Shown here: in pieces, positions 7,612 through 14,163 of the stretch
Position numbering within the stretch: the first letter of the stretch is position 1
How the letters are laid out: each line of letters opens with the position of its first letter
Origin: CAYLNM01 sp964385045
GTDB lineage: Bacteria > Planctomycetota > Phycisphaerae > Phycisphaerales > SM1A02
Assembly (NCBI GenBank): GCA_964385045.1
Contig: CAYLNM010000091.1
Span: 1-17,829, forward strand
Direction: 5' to 3'
DNA: 17,829 nucleotides
Notes under the pieces: generated by a model
What the model was told of the DNA's origin: nothing
Seen by the model: only the letters and a program-made list of their open reading frames with translations
The model's database searches: none
Program-made: the position numbers and the translations under genes

Positions 7612-8541
7612 ATGCACGCTCGAATCACGAACCGAGGCCCCTGCCGCCCGCGTCGAACCGGCCCACGACGCCGGATCGCGCTGCTCCTGGTGCTCGCGGC
7701 GCCGGTCGTCGACGCGGCGACGCACGCCGGCGACGCCGCCGCGACCGTGGCCGCGGCCGCAGTCGCAGTCGCGCGAGACACCGCGACCGGGACTCCGCCG
7801 GACGAGCGCAGCGCCGAGATCGACGCCCGCATCCTGCGCCGCACGCACTTCGGGGGAGTCCGCGATCGAAGGGTCCGCGAGGCGGGATACGACGCGATCC
7901 GCCGCATCTCCGGCGCCGAGCCGCTGCTCGCCACCGCCGCGGCCCTCTCCGACGAGGCCGACGACGTCCGCGGCGTCCTCCTCGAACACCTCGCGGACTC
8001 CGGACGTCCGGGACAGCTCGTCCTCGCGTGGCTCGCGATCGCGGACGACGATCCCCGCCTCCGCGGCGCCGCGGCGATGCGCCTCGAGCACCCCCCCGCG
8101 CCGGTCGTCGTCGACGTCGCGCGGGCAGCCCTGCGCGGCGGCACCGCGGCCGAGCTGGACCGGGCGGCGGAGCTCGCCGCCTGGCTCGGCGCGATCGAGC
8201 TCCTGCCCGCGCTGGTGGATCGGCTCGCCGTCGTCCGCGGGCGCCGGATGCGGCCGTCCGCCGGCATCGGCTTCTCCGGCTACGGCCTCGCCCGCACCTT
8301 CGACGCCGGCGGCGGGGTCCTGCCCGTCCCGCTGCTCACCCGGTCCGGCACGGTGCTCTCGGCGGGCGGCCGGCCGGTTCGCGTGCGCCGGTGGCTGGAG
8401 CCGCGGCCGGCGGTGCACCGCGCAGTGCTCGTCCTCGCCCGGCGGCTGGCCGGACCCGATGCGCCCGACCACGGCTACGACGCGGCGCGCTGGCGCGAGT
8501 GGATCGCCGAGATCACGCCGGCGGGCCCGCCCCGTCCCTGA
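7612..8541 (+). CDS. Exported helical-repeat (HEAT-like) protein of unknown function
   Basis: A 309-aa protein with a basic N-terminus (RRTGPRRR, 13-20) and a hydrophobic stretch IALLLVLAAPVV at ~22-33 that looks like a signal peptide or anchor. The next ~180 residues are Ala/Leu/Arg-rich amphipathic helices (for example VLLEHLADSG, AAMRLEHPPAP, ELAAWLGAIELLPALVDRL), consistent with HEAT-type repeats. A Gly-rich segment (about 218-245) interrupts them. The C-terminus contains DHGYDAARWREWIAE, similar to the Gly-Tyr-Asp/Trp-Trp ending seen in planctomycete HEAT-repeat proteins. That likeness is from memory and not tested. No Shine-Dalgarno sequence is seen. It converges on the aminotransferase with only 9 bp between stop codons. 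No enzymatic function is evident. Confidence 0.72.
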   Translation: MHARITNRGPCRPRRTGPRRRIALLLVLAAPVVDAATHAGDAAATVAAAAVAVARDTATGTPPDERSAEIDARILRRTHFGGVRDRRVREAGYDAIRRISGAEPLLATAAALSDEADDVRGVLLEHLADSGRPGQLVLAWLAIADDDPRLRGAAAMRLEHPPAPVVVDVARAALRGGTAAELDRAAELAAWLGAIELLPALVDRLAVVRGRRMRPSAGIGFSGYGLARTFDAGGGVLPVPLLTRSGTVLSAGGRPVRVRRWLEPRPAVHRAVLVLARRLAGPDAPDHGYDAARWREWIAEITPAGPPRP

Positions 8542-8550
8542 GGACCCGGA

Positions 8551-9774
8551 TCAGAGCCCTCGGGCGACGACCGAGGCCAGTCGCTCGTACTGGGCCCGCC
8601 GGTTGTAGAGCTGTGCGCTGATCCGGACCCAGCGCCGCCCGCCGACGTCGAGGACCGGGACCTCGATCCCGTGCTCCGACGCGAGCCGATCGCGGACCGC
8701 CTCCGGCTCGTGCTCGAGCGCGGCGAGCGACGCCGGGATCTCGACCGTCGCCATCGATCCCCGCATCGACGCGGGCGCGCTGGTCCCGGTGCCCCACGCG
8801 TCCGCGAGCAGGCCGGCGGCCTCGGCGGCGAGCCCGTCGTTGGCCGCGCGGACCGCGGCCCATCCGTCACGGCCGCCGGCCGCCGCCAGCCACTCGATCG
8901 CACGCGGCGCCGTGAGCCACGGCGTCAGGTCGCGGGTGCCCTGCCAGGCGAACTCCTCGACCAGCGCCTCCCCGTGGAAGTGACTGATCACCGGCGGGTG
9001 CACCGCCGGCGTCTCGGGCGCCGCGTGCAGGAACGCGGCGCCGACGGGCGCGCAGCACCACTTGTGCAGGTTGCCGGCGTACCAGTCCGCCCCGATCGCG
9101 GCGACGTCGAGCGGCAGCATCCCCGGTGCGTGGGCCCCGTCGACGAGGCATCGCACCCCGCGCTCGCGGGCGATCCGGGCCAGCTCCGCCGCGGGGAAGA
9201 TCGTCGCGGTGGGACTGGTCACGTGGTCGATCACCAGCAGCCGCGTGCGGGGGCCGAGACGCGCGACCACCGCCCCGACGACGTCGGCGGGCTCCCGGAC
9301 GGGGACCGGGATCGTCGCGACGACCGGTACCGCGCCGCTGCGCCGCGCGACGAACTCGATCGTCCGCATCACCGCCCCGTAGGCATGATCGGTGGTCACG
9401 ATCTCGTCGCCGGGCTCGAACGGCAGGGATCGCAGGACCGAGCACACGGCGGCCGACGCGTTCGTGACGAACCCGAACCGGTCGGGCTGCATGCCCAGGA
9501 ATCGGCCGACGCGGGAACGAGCCTCGGCGAGCAGGCTCCCCCGCCGACGATCGATCCAGTCGACGGGACGGGCCTCGAACGCCTCCCGAAGCGTCCGCTG
9601 CGCCGCGACGACGTCGCGCGGCCTGGCGCCGAAGGAGCCGTGATTGAGGAAGTCGATCGACGCGTCGAGCATCCACGCCGCGGGAGCCCGTGGGTCGACC
9701 CGATCGGGCCGGCCCTCGGCGGTCTCGGCCGGACCGCCGGCCGGGGCTCCGGGATGGGCGTCCGCACCGCTCAC
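8551..9774 (-). CDS. PLP-dependent class V aminotransferase, isopenicillin-N-epimerase-like
   Basis: A fold-type I PLP enzyme of the cysteine desulfurase/CefD-like class, 407 aa with the start used here. The family opening FLNHGSFGARPRDVV is clear. It is followed by TNASAAV (PLP phosphate contact), DHAYGAV, VIDHVTSPTATIFP, LVDGAHAPG (D212 and H215 contact the PLP ring) and GNLHKW, whose K238 is the Schiff-base lysine. The reaction and substrate are not deducible; relatives include epimerases, lyases and desulfurases. The start is uncertain. The GTG at 9774 keeps the AAWMLD segment before LNHGSFG that relatives usually have, whereas the ATG at 9672 would trim it. The ATG at 9972 would run translation through promoter-like DNA. 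It is divergent from the lexA locus and converges on the HEAT-like gene. Confidence 0.88.
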   Translation of the reverse strand: MSGADAHPGAPAGGPAETAEGRPDRVDPRAPAAWMLDASIDFLNHGSFGARPRDVVAAQRTLREAFEARPVDWIDRRRGSLLAEARSRVGRFLGMQPDRFGFVTNASAAVCSVLRSLPFEPGDEIVTTDHAYGAVMRTIEFVARRSGAVPVVATIPVPVREPADVVGAVVARLGPRTRLLVIDHVTSPTATIFPAAELARIARERGVRCLVDGAHAPGMLPLDVAAIGADWYAGNLHKWCCAPVGAAFLHAAPETPAVHPPVISHFHGEALVEEFAWQGTRDLTPWLTAPRAIEWLAAAGGRDGWAAVRAANDGLAAEAAGLLADAWGTGTSAPASMRGSMATVEIPASLAALEHEPEAVRDRLASEHGIEVPVLDVGGRRWVRISAQLYNRRAQYERLASVVARGL

Positions 9775-9878
9775 GCGATGGACGGTACCGGGACGCCGAC
9801 CGGCCCGCCCTCCGGCCCGCCCTCCGGACCGACCGGACGGCCTCGGATGGTCGGGGGCGAAAAATCCCGACTGGGGGC

Positions 9879-9906
9879 TTGCACCCACCGACCGTTCGGG
9901 TAATAT
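9879..9906 (+). promoter_or_regulatory. Sigma-70-like promoter candidate upstream of the lexA locus
   Basis: TTGCAC (9879-9884) and TAATAT (9901-9906) are separated by 16 bp, each matching four of six consensus positions. Together with the A-run at 9860-9864 this is one of the few AT-containing patches in the window. It points toward the ATG at 9953 and, farther on, lexA at 10464. Confidence 0.45.
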
Positions 9907-9915
9907 TCTCCGAAC
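9894..9915. promoter_or_regulatory. Perfect inverted repeat overlapping the -10 element, operator candidate
   Basis: GTTCGG (9894-9899), 10 bp, then CCGAAC (9910-9915) form a perfect 6-bp dyad centred on the TAATAT element. A further CCGAAC copy follows at 9923-9928. Such a position fits repressor control of the promoter. LexA itself is the natural suspect because lexA genes are usually autoregulated. The arms are not the GAAC-N4-GTTC arrangement of the Gram-positive SOS box, so another regulator is possible. Confidence 0.45.
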
Positions 9916-9952
9916 AGGCGACCCGAACGGATCGCCCCCGGGAAGCACGTCG

Positions 9953-10463
9953 ATGTCCGACTGGAAGCCCATTCACCCGCCGCTGCTGCGACTCGGTCCG
10001 TCCCGCGAGTACGGAATCGATGCCTTCGCCGCCGGCCGGGACCTCCTGCTGGTGCCGGCCGGCGGCGGGCGACCGACTGCACGCCACGAGCCGACGCTGC
10101 TCGAACGAACCCTCGGCGTACTTCGCGTTCGACTTCGCGCCCGCCGATCGCCGACGGGGGGTCGAGCGTGGTGCGACGGGTCCGCGACCGGGTGCGTGCC
10201 AAGCCCGGCATCGAGCTCCGATGACCGCTTCGCAGCGGAGCCGCTCGAGCCTGCCGATCGCCTTCGGCGAATTGCCGCCGATCTGCTGGAGCTCTGTGAC
10301 GAGCTCGACGGGCGCGCGAGCGTGCGTCCGGCGAGCGCCGCCGCCGACGCATCGTCCACCCATCGCCGACGACCGGTCCCGGGCGGGATCCGTCCGTCGG
10401 CGCGACCCGTCCCGCCGTCGTTCGACCAGGCCTGCGAGCGGCCCGCCCGGAAGGAGTCTCGTC
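9953..10463 (+). pseudogene. Possible frame-broken small gene between promoter and lexA
   Basis: Coding character changes frame along this stretch. From the ATG at 9953 to ~10070 one frame has high third-position GC and reads MSDWKPIHPPLLRLGPSREY and onward. From ~10071 to ~10155 the next frame reads protein-like (NEPSAYFAFDFAPADR). From ~10145 to 10224 the third frame reads VVRRVRDRVRAKPGIELR and a stop. From ~10222 the first frame again looks coding (RLRRIAADLLELCDELDG). Each change is +1, and one coincides with a run of six G at 10156-10161. This may be a decayed gene, a short real protein plus non-coding leader, or local sequence error. No family is recognised. Read literally, the 9953 frame stays open to 10639, overlapping lexA, which makes that literal ORF unlikely. 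Confidence 0.3.
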
Positions 10464-11090
10464 ATGTCCATGAACGTCACGCCCAAGCAGCTCAAGATCC
10501 TGCAGCTCATCCGCCAGAGTCGCGTCACGCGCGGCTACTCGCCGACGATGCAGGAGCTGGCGGACGCCCTCGGCATCAGCAAGGTGACGGTGTTCGAGCA
10601 CGTCGAGGCTCTGGTCCGCAAGGGCGCGCTCACGCGTGAGCCCAACAAGGCGCGGTCGCTGGCGATCGCCGACGATGTCGTGGTGCCGGACGAGGAGCAG
10701 CCGCTGTCCTTCCCGTTGGTGGGCAAGATCGCTGCCGGGTATCCGATCGAGAAGTACTCGGTCGACGACAAGCTGGACCTCACCCAGCTCTTCGGATCGC
10801 GGATCGGAGGCGAGCGCTCCGGCACCTTCGCCCTGCGGGTCGACGGCCCGTCGATGCAGGACGAGGGCATCCTCGACGGCGACTACGTGATCGTCGAGCG
10901 GCGCGACACGGCGCGGGACGGCGAGCGGGTCGTTGCGCTGCTCGAGAACGGCGAGACCACGCTGAAGACGCTCTTCCGCGAGCCGGACGGGCGGATTCGA
11001 CTGCAGCCGGCGAACGACGCCTACGAGCCGATCGTCGTCGAGGACGTTCGCATTCAGGGCGTGATCATCGGCGTCCTGCGCCGATACTGA
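10464..11090 (+). CDS. lexA: LexA repressor (SOS regulator, self-cleaving)
   Basis: Transcriptional repressor of the DNA-damage response, 208 aa, the usual LexA length. Residues 1-68 form the winged helix-turn-helix, with TPKQLKILQLIRQS, the GYSPTMQELADALGIS segment and the recognition helix SKVTVFEHVEALVRKG (39-54). The C-terminal S24 peptidase domain carries the Ala-Gly cleavage site in VGKIAAGYP (A91-G92), the nucleophile S130 in VDGPSM and the general base K168 in TTLKTLF, so RecA-stimulated self-cleavage should be intact. AAGGAG at 10451-10456, 7 nt before the ATG, is among the best ribosome-binding sites in the window and fixes the start. The frame is open to 9690, but that part is not LexA. 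A promoter and dyad 550 bp upstream may control it; no closer promoter was seen. Confidence 0.96.
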   Translation: MSMNVTPKQLKILQLIRQSRVTRGYSPTMQELADALGISKVTVFEHVEALVRKGALTREPNKARSLAIADDVVVPDEEQPLSFPLVGKIAAGYPIEKYSVDDKLDLTQLFGSRIGGERSGTFALRVDGPSMQDEGILDGDYVIVERRDTARDGERVVALLENGETTLKTLFREPDGRIRLQPANDAYEPIVVEDVRIQGVIIGVLRRY

Positions 11091-11120
11091 GCGGTCCCGC
11101 CGACTCCACCGACAATGCGC

Positions 11121-11154
11121 CCGCGCCCCGGCGACGCGTTCGCGAGGGGCGTGG
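11121..11154. terminator. Hairpin after lexA, terminator candidate
   Basis: CCGCGCCCC (11121-11129) pairs with GGGGCGTGG (11146-11154), giving a 9-bp stem with one G-T pair and a 16-nt loop, 30 nt after the lexA stop and in the convergent gap before 11214. An 8-bp outer repeat CCACCGAC/GTCGGTGG (11106-11113/11165-11172) nearly encloses it. There is no T-run. Confidence 0.4.
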
Positions 11155-11213
11155 CACCCTCGCCGTCGGTGGTCGACGGCGCGGCGGCGGCCATGGCCGC
11201 GTGAACTGCGGCG

Positions 11214-11477
11214 TCAGATCAGCCGGATGCCCAGCAGCACGGCGGAGAAGCCGATCAGGACGGCGACCACCACGATCACGCGCCACCGCCCCCGCATCGC
11301 CCGCGTGATCGGGGGCTCGGTCCTCACCTCGCCGGTGATCCACCCGCCGCAGCCGGGACAGAGGTCCGCGTCGTCGCGGACCTCGCGTCCGCACTCGGGA
11401 CAGTAGCCGCTCGCGTCCGCAAAGCGGGCAAGATCGGCGTCGGTGGGACCCTCGTCGGGATCGGCTCGGTACGGCAT
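11214..11477 (-). CDS. Small zinc-ribbon membrane protein
   Basis: An 87-aa protein with a double Cys knuckle, CPECG (C26, C29) and CPGCG (C40, C43), forming a rubredoxin-like zinc ribbon. It is followed by a basic stretch (AMRGRWR) and one C-terminal transmembrane helix (~66-84). The positive-inside rule puts the ribbon in the cytoplasm. The start is the ATG at 11477; the frame is open upstream but arginine-rich and not protein-like, and no Shine-Dalgarno sequence is visible. Divergent, 131 bp away, lies another zinc-ribbon membrane gene. The function is unknown. Zinc ribbons beside helices are frequent in Planctomycetes and may bind nucleic acid or simply stabilise the fold. Confidence 0.78.
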   Translation of the reverse strand: MPYRADPDEGPTDADLARFADASGYCPECGREVRDDADLCPGCGGWITGEVRTEPPITRAMRGRWRVIVVVAVLIGFSAVLLGIRLI

Positions 11478-11608
11478 GGGCGAATGGTACGGTGGAGAAG
11501 TCTCGGTACGCGACCCGTTCCGGTCCCCCGCTCGACGGCCGTCGCTCGGCGCGATGCCGGCCTCCGGATCCGTGCCGGGCGACCGACCCCGCCTCGCCGG
11601 CACCAACC

Positions 11609-12337
11609 ATGGCCACCACCGATCCCCTGCACGTGCTCACCGGTCCGTTCGGGATCGCGCTGGTCCTTCTCGGAGGTCTGGGCGTGACGTGGCGGATCCT
11701 GCGACGGCTTCCCGCCGACCGCCGGCGCCGCCGCGTGCGGATCGCACTCGCCATCGTGCTGCTCGCCGCGCTCGGCTGGACGTGGGGCCGGCCCCAACGA
11801 CCCGGTCCCTCCCGACTGCTGCTCGGCCGGCATGCGTGGCTCGAGGTCCGGGACACCACCGATCTCGCCACGGGTGCCGCTCGAACGTCAGCCCGCATGG
11901 TCGGCCCGAACCTCGTCGCCTCGGTGCTCGAATCGGTGGTCGCGGTCGCCCTGGTGATCGGCGCCGACCTCGGGATCGCCCGTCGACTCGGCCCGCGTGA
12001 CGAGCGGCACTGCCCGCGCTGCGGGTATCCGCGGCCGGATCCGCACGCCACGACGCCACGCGCCGATGGTCGACGAGATCACGGCGCCGGCCTCGACGCC
12101 ACGCCCGTCGCCGTCGACCCCGCGGCCGCCAAGGCCGCAGCCGTCGCCGACGATGTCGCCCGTGTCGATGCTCATGCCGCGCACGGCGACGTTCGTGCCG
12201 GCGGCACGTCCGTTGACGCCGCCGACCGCCGGTGTCCCGAATGCGGACTGAACCTGACTGCGGGAGGTACGGGAACCTCGGTCGCCGCAGAGAGCTCGCG
12301 CGCGGCACGCCCCTCGCCGTCGTCGCTCCCGCCCTGA
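11609..12337 (+). CDS. Membrane protein with a split zinc ribbon
   Basis: A 242-aa protein with three probable transmembrane helices (~10-28, 43-59 and 100-122), a basic patch (ADRRRRRVR) between the first two, and a C-terminal soluble part. The latter has two cysteine knuckles, HCPRCGYP (C135, C138) and RRCPECGLNL (C209, C212). They are separated by 70 residues of Ala/Asp/His/Pro-rich low complexity instead of the usual 10-20. The insert contains several His and Asp residues. The start is the ATG at 11609 (MATTDPLHVL); the frame upstream is open but not protein-like. It converges on the M29 aminopeptidase (71-bp gap) and is divergent from the small zinc-ribbon gene at 11477. Function unknown; the family is a Phycisphaerae-type membrane zinc-ribbon protein by resemblance only. 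Confidence 0.72.
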   Translation: MATTDPLHVLTGPFGIALVLLGGLGVTWRILRRLPADRRRRRVRIALAIVLLAALGWTWGRPQRPGPSRLLLGRHAWLEVRDTTDLATGAARTSARMVGPNLVASVLESVVAVALVIGADLGIARRLGPRDERHCPRCGYPRPDPHATTPRADGRRDHGAGLDATPVAVDPAAAKAAAVADDVARVDAHAAHGDVRAGGTSVDAADRRCPECGLNLTAGGTGTSVAAESSRAARPSPSSLPP

Positions 12338-12408
12338 CTGCGTCGCCACCGCCGCCGCCGGAGCCTCGCCGATCTCCCGGCCGGCTTCGGGGCCGCCGTG
12401 AGCGGCGA

Positions 12409-13533
12409 TCAGCCCTTGAGCGCGTCGGGATTCAGGTCGCGGAGCGTCTCGGGGAGGAACAGGCCGTCCTCGCGGATCACCTCGCCGTCGAAGCGGATGC
12501 GGCCGCCGCCGAACTCGGGTCGCTGGACCAGCACCAGGTCCCAGTGGATCTCGCTGCGGTTGCCGTTGTCGCAGTCCTCGTAGGCCTGCCCGGGCGTGAA
12601 GTGCAGCGACCCGGCGATCTTCTCGTCGAAGAGGATGTCCTTCATCGGCCGCTCGATCCACGGATTGAAGCCGATCGCGAACTCCCCGACGAAGCGTGCT
12701 CCCTCGTCGGTGTCGAGGATTCCGTTCAACGCCGCGTCGTCGCCGTCGCAGGACGCCTCGACGACGCGCCCGCGCTCGAAGCGCAGTCGCACGTTCTCGA
12801 AGCTCTCGCCGCGGTAGATCGTCGGCGTGTTGTAGTGGATCGTTCCCTCCACCGAGTCCCGCACCGGAGCGGTGAAGCACTCGCCGTCGGGGATGTTGCG
12901 GGAGCCGGTGCATGGCCTCACCGACATGCCCTCGATCGAGAACCGCAGGTCGGTGTCGCCCGGACCTTCGACGTGCACGTCGCGGGCCCGCGTCATGGCC
13001 TCGACCAGCGGCTCCACCGCCTGCGCCATCCGCGCGTAGTCCATCGTGCACACGTCGAAGTAGAACTGCTCGAACGCCTCGGTCGAGGTCCCGGCGAGCT
13101 GGGCCATCGACGGGGACGGCCAGCGCAGCACGCACCAGCGGGTGTGATTCACCCGCTGCTGGAAGTGCACCGGTCGCTGGTACAGGCGGCCCCAGGCCTG
13201 CATGCGATCCTCGGCCACGCCGGCCAGCTCGCTTGCGTTGTGGGCCCCGCGGATCCCGACGTAGCAGTCCATCCGCTCGATGCGGTGGCGGTCGACCTCG
13301 GCCCAGGTCTCGAGCTGCGCATCGTCGGCGTCCTCGACGAGGGCCCGAACCACCCGCGTGCTCCGCAGTGCCACGTGCGGGTGCCCCCCGACCCGCCGGA
13401 CCGCCCGGGCCACCGCGACCACCATCTCCTCGGGGATGTCGAACCCCTCCACCAGCAGGTGCTCGCCCGGCTGCACGCCGGTGGAGTGGCCGACGAGCAC
13501 GTCGGCGAGGCGGTCGAATCGGGGATCGTGCAC
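12409..13533 (-). CDS. M29-family metallo-aminopeptidase (aminopeptidase T type)
   Basis: A cytosolic exopeptidase of the thermophilic aminopeptidase M29 family (AmpS/AmpT/PepS), 374 aa, that removes N-terminal residues from peptides with a two-metal centre. All expected ligands can be placed: E218 (PDGECFTAP), E284 (GEFAIGFNPW), H311 and Y318 (SLHFTPGQAY), and H330 and D332 (EIHWDLV). Earlier family blocks include LLVEGFDIPEE and YVGIRGAHN. The start is a GTG at 13533 (VHDPRFDRLADVLVG), with GGAG 6 nt upstream; relatives start just before the same helix. The frame stays open far upstream through repeat DNA, which I reject. It converges on the split zinc-ribbon gene and is separated from the flavoprotein gene by 630 bp. 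Symbol withheld because ampS and pepS cannot be told apart. Confidence 0.93.
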   Translation of the reverse strand: MHDPRFDRLADVLVGHSTGVQPGEHLLVEGFDIPEEMVVAVARAVRRVGGHPHVALRSTRVVRALVEDADDAQLETWAEVDRHRIERMDCYVGIRGAHNASELAGVAEDRMQAWGRLYQRPVHFQQRVNHTRWCVLRWPSPSMAQLAGTSTEAFEQFYFDVCTMDYARMAQAVEPLVEAMTRARDVHVEGPGDTDLRFSIEGMSVRPCTGSRNIPDGECFTAPVRDSVEGTIHYNTPTIYRGESFENVRLRFERGRVVEASCDGDDAALNGILDTDEGARFVGEFAIGFNPWIERPMKDILFDEKIAGSLHFTPGQAYEDCDNGNRSEIHWDLVLVQRPEFGGGRIRFDGEVIREDGLFLPETLRDLNPDALKG

Positions 13534-13620
13534 GGGTGGCTCCGGGCGGCAGGACGATGCGGGAGGGCGGGCATCGTAGGGGATGGGGACCGCCGGCCCG
13601 CGGCTCGCCTCACGCCGTGC

Positions 13621-13697
13621 GGCATCCGGCACCCGGCACCCGGCACCCGTCACCCGGCATCCGTGATTCGGTAGCCGGCAGCCGGCAGCCGGCTCCC
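13621..13697. repeat. Heptanucleotide tandem array (11 units)
   Basis: Eleven 7-bp units with consensus GGCANCC: GGCATCC, GGCACCC three times, GTCACCC, GGCATCC, GTGATTC, GGTAGCC, GGCAGCC twice and GGCTCCC. There are no spacers, which rules out CRISPR. It resembles in form the short tandemly repeated repetitive (STRR) heptamers known from cyanobacterial genomes. It begins 87 bp upstream of the aminopeptidase start. Confidence 0.8.
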
Positions 13698-13780
13698 GCG
13701 GGCACCGGCGATCGGGCTCGCCCGCCCGCCGCCCATCCGTCCGGAGCCCCGGTCGTCTCCGCGCCGGCGGGACGTCGCTC

Positions 13781-13830
13781 CGAGCGGCACGGCGGCGGGG
13801 CGCGAGCGACGAGTCGCGCCACGAGCGGGC
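13781..13830 (+). repeat. 50-bp direct repeat, copy 1
   Basis: Identical at 47 of 50 positions to the sequence at 13888-13937, 107 bp downstream. It begins CGAGCGGCACGGCGGCG. Inside it GGCGCGA-GCGACGAG-TCGCGCC (13797-13818) can form a 7-bp hairpin with an 8-nt loop. Confidence 0.8.
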
Positions 13831-13887
13831 CCGCCCCCGGCGGCACCGCAGTGCGCCGGCGTCACTCGCGAGCACGCGGCGGGCCCG

Positions 13888-13937
13888 CGAGCGGCACGGC
13901 GGCGAGGCGCGAGCGACGAGTCGCGGCACGGGCGGGC
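13888..13937 (+). repeat. 50-bp direct repeat, copy 2
   Basis: Second copy of the 50-bp sequence. It differs at three positions, one of which (C to G in the right arm) weakens the hairpin found in copy 1. Same orientation as copy 1. Confidence 0.8.
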
Positions 13938-13962
13938 ATGCCCTCCGTGACGGTGTGGTGCG

Positions 13963-13994
13963 GCGATGCCGCGGTCCCGCGATGCCGCGATCCC
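13963..13994. repeat. 16-bp tandem duplication
   Basis: GCGATGCCGCGGTCCC is followed directly by GCGATGCCGCGATCCC, identical at 15 of 16 positions. Each unit is itself two similar octamers (GCGATGCC and GCGRTCCC), giving an 8-bp sub-period. Confidence 0.65.
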
Positions 13995-14163
13995 ACGGCG
14001 TGAGGGCATGGCCGGCGAACCGGCGTGCGGCGGCCCGAGCCGCACCTTCGGCGGGCATCGCCCACGGGCCGCGATCGGAGCGCCGCCGCGGCGCCGCCGC
14101 GTGTCGCCGCGGCTCACGACGGCTCGCGGCATCGGCGTCTCGGACTGCCCGTACGCTGGAGTC

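Larger units (their letters stand above)
13534..14163. other. 630-bp repeat-rich non-coding region between divergent genes
   Basis: No convincing gene was found here. Open frames exist on both strands, but their peptides are Arg/Ala/Pro-rich shadows of repeat DNA. The region holds a heptanucleotide array (13621-13697), two copies of a 50-bp sequence (13781-13830 and 13888-13937) and a 16-bp tandem duplication (13963-13994). It must also carry the promoters of the aminopeptidase (minus) and the flavoprotein (plus), but no clear -10/-35 pair was seen. Confidence 0.7.

Noticed and set aside
9801..9824. A 12-bp tandem pair (CGGCCCGCCCTC twice) before the lexA promoter region
   Set aside because: Only two units of very simple GC sequence; likely slippage without further meaning.
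9775..9972. Longer N-terminus for the aminotransferase from the ATG at 9972
   Set aside because: It would add 66 residues translated through the promoter-like element and dyad, with no resemblance to family N-termini.
9690..10463. N-terminal extension of LexA in the same frame
   Set aside because: AAGGAG at correct spacing fixes the start at 10464, the protein is then the normal LexA length, and most of the extension lacks coding character.
11187..11200. 14-bp palindrome GCGGCCATGGCCGC between lexA and the small zinc-ribbon gene
   Set aside because: It has no loop and sits in a GGC-rich run; no reason to prefer it over chance as an operator or terminator.
13621..13697. Possible CRISPR-like array
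   Set aside because: The units are contiguous 7-mers without spacers, and no cas genes are present.
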